A stretch of 64,000 bases of DNA, from assembly GCA_029204225.1 (NCBI GenBank), contig CM055102.1, positions 61,976,168 to 62,040,167 on the forward strand. The letters run 5' to 3'. The DNA comes from Diphasiastrum complanatum. Its lineage: Eukaryota; Streptophyta; Lycopodiopsida; Lycopodiales; Lycopodiaceae. Numbering within the stretch: position 1 is the first letter of the stretch; each line of letters starts with the position of its first letter. The position numbers and the translations under genes were made by a program. Of this stretch, positions 34,386 through 45,206 are shown piece after piece. The notes under the pieces were generated by a model. That model was not told the origin of the DNA and did not search any database. It saw only the letters and a list, made by a program, of their open reading frames with translations.

Positions 34386-34483
34386 ACGTTATTTTTTCCT
34401 AAGATGGGGTTTTAAGCTTTATTCTACCTATCTTCTTTGCATGCTTGCATGATTAAATATGTTCATATGGGTGTGCCGTTATA

Positions 34484-34558
34484 TAATATAGAGCCAAGTG
34501 ACATGGGAAAGCTAAAGCCAATATCACAAGCTCAACATTCTTGTGGCCATAAAAAATC

Positions 34559-34631
<73 letters not shown>

Positions 34632-34680
34632 TATGTATATATGGGTGTGTCATTATATATACACACCCATATATACATAT

Positions 34681-34724
<44 letters not shown>

Positions 34725-34810
34725 TTTTTTATGTTAACAAGGCCGTATAAGAATGTTGAGCTTATGATATTGGCTTTAGCTTTCCCATGTGACTTGGCTC
34801 TATATATATA
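34484..34810. repeat. long imperfect hairpin with (AC)n/(GT)n arms
   Basis: The left arm (34484-34562: tagagccaagtgacatggg, gctaaagccaatatca, gctcaacattctt) is the reverse complement of the right arm (34722-34805). Inside them a (AC)n tract at 34562-34626 faces a (GT)n tract at 34684-34720, and the centre is itself palindromic (tatatgggtgtgt / acacacccatata). The whole ~325 bp could fold into one hairpin. The right edge meets a Helitron-like end at 34811. Confidence 0.88.
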
Positions 34811-34837
34811 CTAGTGGGTATGCCCGTCGTTGACGGG
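34811..34837 (-). mobile_element. Helitron-like 3' terminus 3
   Basis: On the - strand, a perfect 6-bp stem CCCGTC-AAC-GACGGG is followed by 8 bases and CTAG, with host T next, inserted in a (TA)n tract. Sequence beyond the hairpin (ggcggcgatctgggcggcgg) resembles that beside terminus 1, so both belong to one family. The body would extend right, and no RepHel gene was found. Confidence 0.65.
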
Positions 34838-35960
34838 TGGGCGGCGATCTGGGCGGCGGCTTGTGGTCGAGACGTGTGGATGATTGCATGTGTATATGCA
34901 TGTGTATGTGTATGTGTATGTGTACGTGTGGATGATTGCATATGTATGTTTATGTTTCTGTGCATGCAAATGTGTTTGTGTATGTGTGTGTACGTGTGTG
35001 CATTATCTATGTCAAAATATTGGATAAAGAATAGATTCTGCAAAATTTTAAAATACATCATAAACAAAAAAATCCAAATGTACTCTTGTATACATTATGA
35101 AATTCAAATCTCGTATAAAATTTGCACTCATTTCATGAAAGTCAATCTATGAAAACTTGATAAATACAAAAGGGTATGCATTTGAATAGGTAGAGTCTGA
35201 ATGTTACAAAATTTCATTAGTATATTCATGCATAAGGTGAATTTGCTCCACCATATTATCCAGCATTTGTCTTAAATTGTTAAGTCTCACAAATGCGACA
35301 CTACTCATATGTTGTCTAATATTACACATAAACTCTTCCACATCTAGTTCTAAGCATCTATTTCATGGAAGAAAATGTCCATCGAGTTGCTGTAAGTACA
35401 AAAAGTACGTAAACTGCTCAATGACCCATACGACACTACAACTTTTGACAACATCTCCAAAGCAAAACAACTTCAAAACATCACATACAAATGTTTGGTA
35501 CCTTATAACAATTTGGACCATCTCCAAAAAAAGAAAATGGTATTAGCAGATATACAAAATTTAATCTACAAAGAACAAAGGACACAATATAGACAAAACA
35601 TGTCTCAAATGTAATTTAATTATTTTTAAAATATTATTTTTATATTGAATATCGTGTTTTTTAACAATGGAATTTGTGGAAATTGCATATATACATGAAG
35701 ATGTATATTTATAAAACATGACAAACCATACAAAGTGAAGCAAATATCTTGTTCACAAAACTTGTTTGCTTTGCAATGAATAATTAGCTCATCCAAACTG
35801 CATTTGTTCATTGTGTGGCATGGGCTTTGTTACATCTTCCACCAGCTCTTACCCCATTCTACCTAGCACCAATACTACTTCCATCCCCATAATCTAAATC
35901 ATACCTTCAAAAACCACCATAAACTTATTTTTCAATTACACTAACCCTAATTCTCGTGCA
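34838..35960. other. possible Helitron body or unassigned DNA
   Basis: The first ~150 bp is TG-rich (tgtatatgcatgtgtatgtg), like the flank of Helitron terminus 1. The rest is AT-rich with no gene. Confidence 0.35.
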
Positions 35961-35965
35961 AGATC

Positions 35966-36219
35966 ACTTAGAATTTGCTTTGCACAGGAACACAGACAAA
36001 AAATCACTCTCCTCAGCAAGCTCACATAGCATCTGTATTTCTCAAAATGAAATTACACTGTACATATAGTTGTTCACTCAGGCAACCCATGCATGACCCA
36101 GGTTGCCGTTGGCGGGACGCGTGTCCCATCGACTTGCCTTGTGGCGAGGCCAACTGATCCTTATCCACTAATAAGACCCACAGTACAGTAACACAGTGAT
36201 TCTAACTTTAATTCTAACT
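35966..36219 (-). repeat. 3' LTR of the compact copia element
   Basis: 254 bp. Matches the right LTR throughout, including ttgttcactcaggcaac, cgttggcgggacgcgtgtcc and gaggccaactgatccttatc. It lacks a ~22-bp block (tcatgctacatagtaacaca) found in the other LTR. Confidence 0.9.
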
Positions 36220-36232
36220 CTCTCCCTTAAAG
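36220..36232 (-). promoter_or_regulatory. polypurine tract
   Basis: On the - strand aagggagag lies directly against the 3' LTR, where plus-strand DNA synthesis is primed. Confidence 0.8.
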
Positions 36233-36272
36233 TAGAGTCACTTTTTATACAGTCATATACATAGCTTTAAAG

Positions 36273-36851
36273 TCAACAAACTTTAAGTACAGAAAGTCTT
36301 GATCTAAACTTATCAAACTTTTCTCCAGTAAGTGGCTTAGTGAAAATATCAGCTAGTTGTTCTTCTGTGCTACAATGAACAACATGAATTTCACGACTCA
36401 GGAGCCTCTCACGTATGAAGTGATATTGAATCTCAATGTGTTTAGTTCTCGCATGGAACACTGGATTCTTTGCTAGCTAAATGCCACTCTGACTGTCGCT
36501 ATGTAAAGTTGTGGGATTTTTCTGCTTCATGCCAATTTTTTCCAAGATTTGTCTCAACCATATAGCTTCTTGTGCAGCACTACACTCTGCTTCTGTGGCG
36601 AAAAGAGCAATTGTACTTTGCTTCTTACTAGACCAGGAAAAGCAATTACCACAAAACTGGAATATATATCCTGTGCTGGATCTACGATCACCATAGTCAC
36701 CTCCCCAGTCCGCATCCACATAGCCACACAACTCAGGTAAACCATCATTCTTTGGGTGCGCGAACAGCCCGTGACCTCCCTGCCTGCGGTCGCGCCTCCC
36801 TTCTCTGAAAACTATTAGATTAAGCTCTCCCGTGGATCGTTTTGAGCACAA
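36273..36851 (-). pseudogene. copia RNase H
   Basis: Frame 36477-36851 carries LCGYVDADWGGDYGDRRSST, GYIFQFCGNCFSWSSKKQS and EAECSAAQEAIWLRQIL, the RNase H core. After one stop the frame resumes at 36461 with HARTKHIEIQYHFIRER and QLADIFTKPLTGEKF, the C-terminus. Acidic catalytic residues (DAD, E of EAE, DS) are visible. The N-terminal flank at about 36770-36851 (GC-rich, Arg-rich) does not match pol and marks the deletion junction. Confidence 0.88.
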
Positions 36852-37384
36852 TCTGAGGCCTGGACCAGGGGCGCCCTACTGAATCCATGACTGTAGAGTG
36901 TTCAGTCAGGAAATTCCGTGGAGAAACGATGATTTTAGCTCAACTTGACAAAGTGGCTTTTTCACCTTTTTACCGCAAATCTGCTAGGTTAACTGTCTGG
37001 AGACAAATCCCTGACATAAACCCCATAATCTCTCCATGGCTGATTGACAGTGTGATTAGTTTCCTTCCTATCCTTATGGCATCCAAAACGGTGCACAAAC
37101 AGCGAAGAAATCACCAGTTATGTATAAAAACCGTAACCCTGAGTCCGGTTTCAATTTTCAGCTGGCTTCGTAATTGTCAATTTTTCACCAAATTTTTCCC
37201 TGTCTGATGCTATGCACATGCTAATAATCCCTCTGCTGAGCTTAGCAAGCCTCTATAAATTAGAAACCATGCACCAGTGCTTCTCTTTCCGTCTTCAACC
37301 CACCGTAAAACCCCGAACTCTCACAAGACAGTTCTCCCGGAGCTCTCTTCAACGGTGACACTATACTGTGTACACTCCCTGTAC
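36852..37384 (-). other. internal leader of the compact copia element
   Basis: No gag could be read. It probably represents 5' untranslated leader joined to the RNase H end by the deletion. The + strand frame 36887-37207 is considered chance. Confidence 0.5.
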
Positions 37385-37397
37385 GGCTCTGATACCA
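37385..37397 (-). promoter_or_regulatory. primer-binding site
   Basis: On the - strand TGGTATCAGAGCC starts immediately inside the 5' LTR. This is the usual plant copia site for the initiator tRNA-Met 3' end. Confidence 0.9.
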
Positions 37398-37673
37398 ACT
37401 TAGAATCTGCTTTGCACAGGAACACAGATCATGCTACATAGTAACACAGACATAAAATCACTCTCCTCAGCAAGCTCACATAGCAACTGTATTTCTCAAA
37501 ATGAAATTACACTGTACATATAGTTGTTCACTCAGGCAACCCATGCATGACCCAGGTTGCCGTTGGCGGGACGCGTGTCCCGTCGACTTTCCTCGTGGCG
37601 AGGCCAACTGATCCTTATCCACTATTAGGACCCACAGTACAGTAACACAGTGATTCTAATTTTAATTCTAACT
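37398..37673 (-). repeat. 5' LTR of the compact copia element
   Basis: 276 bp. The extra ~22 bp partly repeats its own neighbour (gaacacaga / gtaacacaga), so the difference is probably a small duplication or slippage. The few substitutions between LTRs suggest a relatively recent insertion. Confidence 0.9.
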
Positions 37674-37678
37674 AGATC

Positions 37679-38640
37679 CACTTCTACCACTACACATAAT
37701 AATAATCATAATTCACATAAGAAACTGACATGCTTGCTGATTGGATTCAATGTTCGGAGTTTGTCATCAAATAAGGTGCAAATATAGATCTCGACAAACC
37801 TTCCTTGCAGACTGCTCCCAAATTGCATATGTTTGTTGTGTGACACAGGCTATGCTACAACTTTCACCTAGGAGAATGCAGAACCTTCAAGTTGGGATAG
37901 GTTCTAATTGGTTAAGGGTTTTGACTGCAGGCCTCTATAGTTGTTCACAGATTTTAAACTTTGGCAGTCACCAAAGTGATCGTATACAGTTGCAGATGCC
38001 TACATCAAAATGCTTGCAACAATAAGAGCCTCTCTAAATTTGAAGATACATTAATGGCTCTTTGTTGACAAAGTTAGAAAAAAATAGTTTTTTCCTATCA
38101 GCTTCAAACTTCTAATGCTCGAAATCTTTTGTCAAACTTCACGTTGTAGCAGTTGGACATCGTAAGATTGTCTATGCACATGCTCAATGTAGGTGCATGT
38201 TCTTTATGTACAAAAGATAATAGGGCTTACATTTTTCATTATTGATATTAAAATAGAAAATTCATATATATAGAATAGATGTACCCAACTTAGACATTTG
38301 GAAAAGAAAGTCATGCATTTAGCTTCATTCAAGTGGTGATTAAAGTTTTTAATGATACATCCTCCCAAAAGGTTCCAAAGGAACTAACCACCAGTACAAG
38401 TCAAACAAGACAATTTTTAACATAAAATTTGAGCCATAATCTTCCTTTATTGCTGAAAAATGATAAATTACAATCTAAAATAGAGTAGGATGTCTGCTAA
38501 AAAAAAAATTTATGATACATTCTAGATCACAAATTGATTCATTGGTATTTATTATAGTATATAAAAACATTTTGATGGTAAGTAGCTTGCAAAAAAAGAA
38601 GTTTGAAATTGATTTGGTTTTAAATTTGGAGTTCTTTGTT
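37679..38640. other. no supported gene
   Basis: AT-rich. The frame 37741-38025 has no motif. Confidence 0.35.
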
Positions 38641-38859
38641 CCACATAAAGAACAATAGACCATTCAATTTTAAAATTTTGGTAGGTATTTACTATTGCTG
38701 ATATGTATCCATGCCCATGCCCAATTTCTAGGATTTCATGGCTACAGCTTCTCCACCTTCCATTACAACTAACAAGCTAAACTTTAGTTAGCAATTTTTA
38801 AAAATTCTAAGAAAAGAATGGAGGGAGGAGGCACAGCTGCCCAGGTCCAACAAGCCATG

Positions 38860-39625
38860 ACTTCAACTCAACAGCAGTCAGCCTTGCTCCAGGCCCAGCT
38901 ATGAGGCAGAGACGAAAAACCAGCACCTAGGAGCGGAGATAGCAACAACTACGTATTATTTGTAGCCAACTCAACCATACGGCCATCCAATTTTTGTTTG
39001 GCATCAATCAAGTCCTTGAGCATGGTGCCCCACTGATGGTAGGTCATCGTGATGTCCTGTGGAGTGGCCGGTGTGGAGGTAATATTTGGAGCAGCCCTTT
39101 TTTCCTTTATTTAGTCATCCTCAATTAGGACCTTTGTTGGAACCAAGTCCTCTGGTGCAGTTGGATCAGCGTGTAGAGGGGAAAAAATAAAAACTATGCT
39201 ATGAAATATGTCATCATCTAATGGTTTGTCAGACTCGACATTCTGAATGGTGGGATGGGAAGAAGGGGAAGTGGGAGTAATGGCAAATGTCTGGATGGGA
39301 GGAATGATGGGTTGTTCGAAAAAAGGAACAAAGATGGGCATGAGAAATTGAAGGATAGTGTCCAAGATATTTGGGAGCTGGCTGGGGTGAAGTTGACGAG
39401 ATTCATAATGGCAAGAGTGCCTGGGGAAAGCTGGGAATCTTGCGGATTGATGGAGATGGGGGGAATAGACATAATGTCTTGGGTGGCGCGGAGTCGAAGG
39501 AGGTGAGTGGGATTGAAGAGGCAATAGTAGTGGATGGGGTGGCAAGGATGGCAATGGAGGATGGGGGAATGGGAGTGGTGGAAGAAGCGGAGGGAGGTAT
39601 AGGAGTGGTGATTGTGGTGGCATGG
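38860..39625 (-). pseudogene. Pro/Ser-rich reading frame with a coil-like segment, unknown
   Basis: The - strand frame 39111-39623 encodes a Pro/His/Ser-rich protein that turns acidic (SDKPLDDDIF, APEDLVPTKVLIEDD). After a stop the same strand reads TPQDITMTYHQWGTMLKD and LIDAKQKLDGRMVELATNN (about 38945-39060), a coil-like stretch. The order (Pro/Ser-rich, acidic, coil) recalls the frame at 62.2-63.8 kb, and they may be related. Its left neighbour is copia RT on the + strand. Function unknown. Confidence 0.3.
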
Positions 39626-40410
39626 CAATTGAAACAAAATGAGGTGTGGAACCTTGAGCCCTTACTAGTAGACATGAAAATTGTCAAATGCAAGTGGTTC
39701 TACAAATACAAATATGGATCGGATGGCAATGTATCAAAATACAAAGCCATACTAGTTGCCAAAGGTTTCTCACAAAAGTACAGTGAAGACTACACTGACA
39801 CCTTTTTCCCAGTAGTCAAACATACTTCGCTACGCATATTGTTCGCATATGCAACAGTCTCAAAATTCATATCGTAGATGAGAAGGCAACGTTTTTGCAT
39901 GGAGATCTGAAGAAGGAAATCTACATGGACCAACCACCAGGATTTACCTGCAAGACATTTCTTAGCTATGCTTGCAAGATGCACAAGAGCATCTACAAAC
40001 TAAAGTAGTCTTCCAGGCAATGGTATAAGAAGAAAGATCACACACTCAAATCCTTGGGCTTACAGTCTTTAAGAGTTGATTACAATGTTGTGAAGACAAT
40101 AGATGGTGAAATCATTATCATTGAAGTCTAACGTTGATGATACATTAATTCTGTCAAGGAAGGGACATTGTCATTGCACAAGTAAAGGAGGATATCTTGA
40201 AACACTTTGAGATATCGGATCTAGGTGAAGCAAAATTCTACCTAGGTTTACAGATTGAAAGAGAACTTGAAGGTGGAATATTATTTCTACACTAGTCAAG
40301 ATACATCCACAAGATTATTGATGATTTCTAGATGACAAATTGCAAGGGAGTAAATATTCCAATGGTTCCTGGCACAATGTTGACTAATGAAGATATGAAA
40401 GAATGTACAT
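39626..40410 (+). pseudogene. copia reverse transcriptase fragment
   Basis: The frame has KQNEVWNLEPL, IVKCKWFYKYKYGSDGNVSK, YKAILVAKGFSQKYSEDYTD and FFPVVKHTSLRILFAYATVS. After a frame break come ATFLHGDLKKEIYMDQPPGF and SIYKLK, then EAKFYLGLQIE and SRYIHKI further on. Several stops and frameshifts lie after 39875. It belongs to the same RT type as 44.8-45.8 kb (KQ/KNEVW, YGxxGxVSxYKAxLVxK). Confidence 0.85.
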
Positions 40411-40620
40411 AAGTCACTTTTATAAAGTTAGATTGATTCTAGCTTGATCTACACTAGTGTGAAATTGACCTTTGAGTAGAATCTTGAAAATGGTCAAATT
40501 GGTCAAACTTTATGTAAATAGATTGGACTTCCATGTGAATGACTTATTACTCACACATGTTGAAGTTCTCTATTCTGTTCCGCACTTAATCTATTAGAGC
40601 TCCAACAGAGTGGTATCGGA
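40411..40620 (+). repeat. possible LTR end and primer-binding site
   Basis: The stretch ends ccaacagagtggtatcggagcc. tggtatcggagcc (about 40611-40623) is a one-base variant of the initiator-Met PBS, and gag-like sequence follows at 40721. A second LTR copy was not found. Confidence 0.5.
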
Positions 40621-40904
40621 GCCATCAATTCTAGCCTTGCTTGTTTTTCCACATTTGTCTTGAGTTTTTATGATTGAAATGCATTTGTAAGCTTGTGTAC
40701 TTTACTCTCTTACTAGGAGTTTGGACTCGTACTTACAAGAATTTATGGATTTGTGGAACAAGGTTCCCTCATTCAATGCAAAACTAGTACTCTGGCAGTT
40801 TATCTTAGGTCTGCTAGCAAATTATCATAATGAGTGCAAGAGAAATGTGCTTCTAGGGTATGAGTGGTTATTTAATAAATCCCTTGATATAGATTTTAAG
40901 AAGC

Positions 40905-41770
40905 ATGTTCTCTCCAAAGATTCTTAACTTAGTAGACTTAGATCAGGAACATATTGAGAAGAATAAGATATTGTCTGAATTAGAAGATGTTTTTCTAGAT
41001 GAATTACCTCATGAAATACCACCGTCAATGTCGAGAGAACATAGGATTGAGTTAATTCTAGGTAGTCACCCTATCTCTAGACAATCATACCAGTTTTCTC
41101 ATAAAGAAGATATAGAGATTACTAATCAAATTCAAAATTATCTGAAGATGGGTCATATTCAACCAAGAACGATTTGAGGTGGCATTGTCTACGGAGAAGC
41201 TCCTAGACTAAATTACAACCAAATTTACCGGTGCTCATGTTCTTCTAAAAACAAAGAAAAATGGAAGCTTCCGGATGCGTGTGGATTACAAGGGGTTGAA
41301 TAAGGTAACTTTCAAGAATAAATATCCATTACCTCGAATAGATGATCTGGGAGATTGATTAGGTGGAGCTAAATACTTCACAAAAATAGATCTTAGAATC
41401 GGATATCATCAGATTAGGATTCATCCGAGTGATGTGCAAAAGACTGGTTTTTGGACGAGATTTGATCATTATGAATTTCTTGTGCTTCCTTTTGGGTTGA
41501 TGAATGCCTACTACATTTCAACAAATGATGAATGTTATTTTTTGTCCATATCTGGGTCAATGTGTAGTTGTATTCTTATATGATATACTCATCTACAGTA
41601 GAACGCTTAAGGAGCATTTACATCATTTTAAGACTATCTTGAGAATTCTCAAAAAATAAAATATATATGCTAAAGAATCTAAGTGTGAGTTCTTTAAGCA
41701 TGAGTTGTTGTGCCTTGGTCATAAGATCACCATAGTGGGTTGAAGATAGACGAGAGTAAGGTCTTGAGTG
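40905..41770 (+). pseudogene. Ty3/gypsy reverse transcriptase
   Basis: The frame 40905-41177 reads LEDVFLDELPHEIPPSM, HRIELILGSHPISRQSY and IQNYLKMGHIQP, the lead-in of gypsy RT. It continues in pieces with [54 protein letters not shown] and LYDILIYS. The catalytic YxDD box has lost one Asp (LYDI), so even without the stops the polymerase would be inactive. Confidence 0.87.
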
Positions 41771-41869
41771 GCCGATATCGAAGACGGTTAGAGAAGTTAA
41801 ATTTTTTCTCAGAGTTACCGTCTTCTTTCATAAGTCAATTGAAGATTATGCAAAGGTAGCAACGCATTT

Positions 41870-42420
41870 AAATAATTTGACCAAAGACAGAGGTAATAAC
41901 AAGAAAAAGAGAGGTCAACCTAGTCCACCTATTGAGTGGAATGATAAATTGAACCAATGCTTTGAGAAGCTGAAGCAGATGGTTGCTTCAACTCCTGTTT
42001 TACAGATCGCAAATCATGATATACCTTACGTTGCAAATCCTGATATACCTTACATCGTGTGAACTGGCACAAGTGATTCAGTGATAGGAGGGGTTTTTCT
42101 ACAAAACAATCGGCTGATAGCATTCAAGAGCAAGAAACTTACTAGACCTCAGTTGTGTTATACAACTCAAGAGAAAGAGTTATTTGCTATGATACATGCA
42201 CTTAAACCCTGGAGGCATTACCTTTATGTTAGTCAGCTTATAGTGTATACAAATCACCAGCCTCTGAAGTACTTTTGTAATCAGAACGATCTGAGGGGTC
42301 GTAAAGCTCGTTGGGTTGAGCTTATGCAAGAATTTGATCACGAGATCTGATATGTCAAGGGCAGCTCTAACCAAGTTGCGGATGCGCTTAGTCAGATTGG
42401 TGAATTAAATGAACTTTCAT
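41870..42420 (+). pseudogene. Ty3/gypsy RNase H
   Basis: IEWNDKLNQCFEKLKQMVAS is followed by a tandemly duplicated piece (HDIPYVANPDIPYIV) and then IGGVFLQNNRLIAFKSKKL, YTTQEKELFAMIHALKPWRH, VYTNHQPLKYF and KARWVELMQEFDHEI. This is the RT-RNase H of the RNase_H_like type used by gypsy elements. The first catalytic Asp region is altered by the TGA after PYIV. Confidence 0.87.
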
Positions 42421-42440
42421 TCATCCAAATTTTCACTGAT

Positions 42441-43140
42441 CTATATCTTTCATTGGGAAAGTGTGGGGGTGAAGTGGTAAGGCTATTGACTAGCCATTTC
42501 CTATTGGTTGGGTGGTTTATGCTCCATAGGTGTCCTTTTGGTTTGCATGTGACAGAATTCTTGAAGATCTTCTTGGCAATCGTTATACTATCAGCTCCCT
42601 CCACATATAACGTGCATGTTCATTAACAGTTTGTGCACCTCCATGTTGGATTTATCTCCTCTACTCTCCTAAATCCTATTTTAATCTGCCTCCATTCATG
42701 CTGCATTTTTTACTCATGTTGTCGCATAGTCTACATATTTACATGAAAAATAAGATAGACGAAAAACTCCACTGTCTGCATAGATACAAGTAAATTTCCA
42801 TAGGCGAAAAAGATGAAAAACGCGATACTGTGTTTTTACACATGATTTGTGACAGGCAAAAAAGGTGACACTGCCTTACAAAATGCCAAAGGTGCCCTAG
42901 GAAAAGCAAACACACCCTGTAAATCAAATCCTAAGGCATTTTGTCAGAGTGTCACATTTCTCACATCTTCACCAACGTTCATTTCAGCAAAAACTGACGT
43001 CGCGGCGTTTTCACGCTCATCCCATGCAACTGTGCTAACAGATTTGACAACGACAACAACCACCCACGATCTCCTACAGACATCACATCCACTTTGTACT
43101 TTCTTCATCTGCACACCTGTAACATTGTGTATATATATGA
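42441..43140. other. no supported gene
   Basis: It may include the 3' end of the gypsy remnant (a purine-rich gaaagtgtgggggtgaagtg near 42457 resembles a polypurine tract). The rest is unassigned. Confidence 0.4.
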
Positions 43141-43794
43141 CAAGATGTGAGATAACAGAAGTGTGTGAAAATAATAGCAGTAGAAGCTTATCAGAGATAG
43201 ATGAAGTAGATGCCTTGCGCATTGATTCTCTTGTACTGTCAATAATAGGTTTATTCCTTCTTACAGATTGGATTAGCTTTGTGGAGCACACGGTTTCATC
43301 TACTATTGTCTTGTGTTCAACAACATTATTGACATGTATATTTTGCTATACTTAATCTGATAACATCTCTATCTTGTTCTACGTTCAGATTTGTGTCAAT
43401 ATTGCTATGCTTTTCTACAATCTGTCTGACTCTCTTATTGCTCAATCTGGTAATCTGTTCTTAGTGAATTATTATTAGTCTAGCTCTTCGCAAATCATTT
43501 GCAACTAATAATTTGTCTAGATATTCGTGACAAATTATCCTTCTAATATTTTTGTTGCTTAATGTTTGGCTACGTAATCAGATCGACCGTGATTTCTATC
43601 ACTAACTTTCTATTCATTTCTGATAGGTGTAGTCATGCTTAGGGAAAGAGTGATATTGCTCATTCCACTGTGCATGAACACTTTCCATTCGAGTTTGTTT
43701 CTCGTTCGAGTTTCGAGTGCGTTTCTTTTCGTGTTCATTTCTTTTCGAGCTATTTTAGTTTCCCACACTCACACACCCTGTTTCAATCCCAACA
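43141..43794 (+). repeat. probable 5' LTR of copia element (start uncertain)
   Basis: The stretch ends ...tttcaatcccaaca immediately before a PBS and gag, so it should be LTR. Its 5' limit is not known because no second copy was found. The overlapping + frame 42849-43355 has no motif. Confidence 0.5.
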
Positions 43795-43806
43795 TGGTAT
43801 CAGAGC
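43795..43806 (+). promoter_or_regulatory. copia primer-binding site
   Basis: tggtatcagagc, an exact match to the plant copia initiator-Met site, lies about 150 bp before the gag start. Confidence 0.9.
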
Positions 43807-43954
43807 AATTTTAGTAGCTTGATAAACTTCCACAGTACAAGACTCTACCATCCGATAGAGTAATTGTCTTCTTGTTTTGTAATTTAGTACCAAATTTTCA
43901 TACTTAAGTCAATGATAGTTTTTTCTATCGCGTAGACTAATCTTCCACATGGAT

Positions 43955-44810
43955 TTTTAAGGGAAAGCCAGTCCTATCACGGACAAGCTTGATGGAGCCA
44001 ATTACCATCTGTGAAAATTTAAGATGAAAACTGTACTAATGGCTAAAAAATTGTATGACGTTGTTACAGGTGCAGAAGGAAAACCCAAAGCAGACAACGC
44101 AGCAATCGCCAGATGGAAGCTGAAGGATGGAAAGGATTTCGCACTGATCATCCTCAACATTACGGATACCCAGATTGGCCATGTATCTGAGGCCCAAACA
44201 TCGAAAGAAGTCTGGGACATTTTGAGAACACTATACGAGGTGTGAGATATAGGTTTCAAGCTAAATCTCAGGAAGAAATTTTACTCCCTTAAGATGGCGA
44301 ATGGTGATTCCCTACAGAATCACATCAATCAATTCAAGCCTGCTAAGGCAAATGGCCACTGTCGGATCTATCATAGACAATCAAGACGTAAACTGCTTAC
44401 AAGCCTGCCAAGCTCATACGACAGTTGGGTGATGACGACACATCCAAAACTGACTCTTTCGAGAGTCACTACTATGTTGTTGCAAGAAGACACGTGGAGG
44501 AACGAAGCCTCAAGTTCCTCAGTTGATTCTCATGCTTTGTACACCAACAAGAGCACAACTAAGTAGAAGAAGAAGAAAGGCCAGAAAAAATCAAAGCCAG
44601 ACCAAAAACCAGCACAGCACAAAGAACGGTAAAATCCATAGGCGAGCAAAAAGTTGTTTAGCAGATACTGCAAGCGAAACAACCATGAAATTCAAGACTA
44701 TCAGATACTACAAAAAAAGAAGAACAACAAGGGGAAGTCGAATCAAGTGGCAAATGCAGTTACAGAAGCTCCACAGCCTTGCATCATCTCCTACTCTTCT
44801 TCTGTCTACG
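43955..44810 (+). pseudogene. copia gag with degenerate zinc knuckle
   Basis: Pieces include ITDKLDGANYHL followed by KFKMKTVLMAKKLYDVV, ILNITDTQIGHVSEAQTS, KEVWDILRTLYEV, LLTSLPSSYDSWVM and then RYCKRNNHEIQD, a knuckle with lost Cys residues. This is a full-length gag outline broken by stops near 44010 and 44243 and by frameshifts. At about 44810 it joins directly to a copia pol lying in the opposite orientation. Confidence 0.85.
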
Positions 44811-45200
44811 AACAATCTTTGTTCGTCAGGATTGTCCCTGCAAGCATTGGGGTAGTTGCCCCTTTGCAATTTGTCATCCCAAAATCATCTAGTATTTTTT
44901 GAGGGTACCTTGACTGATGAAGGTATAGCTTTTCTTTGTCATAGTCGCGACCAATCTGCAAGCCTAGATAACATCTGGCTTCTCCTAGGTCTGTTATCTC
45001 AAAATATTTTGAGATCTCATTCTTCACTCCTGCAATCAGGCCTTCGCTTTTGCATAGTATCAGGGTGTCATCCACATACACAACAACAATGATGATCTCT
45101 CCATCTGTGATTCTCACATAAACATTGAAATCGACTATCAAAGATTCGAATCCTAAGGATCTCAGGGCTTTATCTTTCTTCTTATACCATTGTCATGTTG
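44806..45200 (-). pseudogene. copia RT, C-terminal half
   Basis: The frame reads IIVVVYVDDTLILCKSEG (intact YVDD catalytic box), ISKYFEITDLGEARCYLGLQ, LYLHQSRYPQKIL and then GATTPMLAG before the junction. This is typical copia RT thumb and connection. Upstream it is separated by a frame break from the N-terminal half. Confidence 0.9.
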
Positions 45201-45206
45201 ATTGCT

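Larger units (their letters stand above)
35966..37673 (-). mobile_element. internally deleted Ty1/copia element with both LTRs
   Basis: The 1.7-kb unit has two direct LTRs (35966-36219 and 37398-37673), a 5-bp target duplication agatc at 35961-35965 and 37674-37678, a PBS against the right LTR and a purine tract against the left LTR. Only RNase H remains of pol; gag, protease, integrase and most of RT are gone. It could move only with proteins supplied by a full-length relative. Element ends read AG...GT rather than TG...CA in the element's own orientation. Confidence 0.88.
40721..42440 (+). mobile_element. Ty3/gypsy remnant (gag scrap, RT, RNase H)
   Basis: A gag scrap (YLQEFMDLWNKVPSF, WQFILGL) is followed by RT and RNase H in gypsy order. 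The protease and zinc knuckle between them are missing and the integrase after RNase H is absent. Stops and frame changes are numerous, so the element is dead. Confidence 0.85.

Noticed and set aside
36887-37207. 106-codon + strand frame within the compact copia element
   Set aside because: It is antisense to the element and lies in its leader, with no motif.
39371-39625. Gly-rich N-terminal extension of the copia RT frame as an RT domain
   Set aside because: The recognisable RT starts near 39628. The upstream Gly/Val-rich part is the antisense of a Pro/Ser-rich frame and has no RT motif.
42849-43355. 168-codon frame as a gene
   Set aside because: It overlaps the probable LTR and leader of the copia element, has no motif, and competes with an equally long antisense frame.
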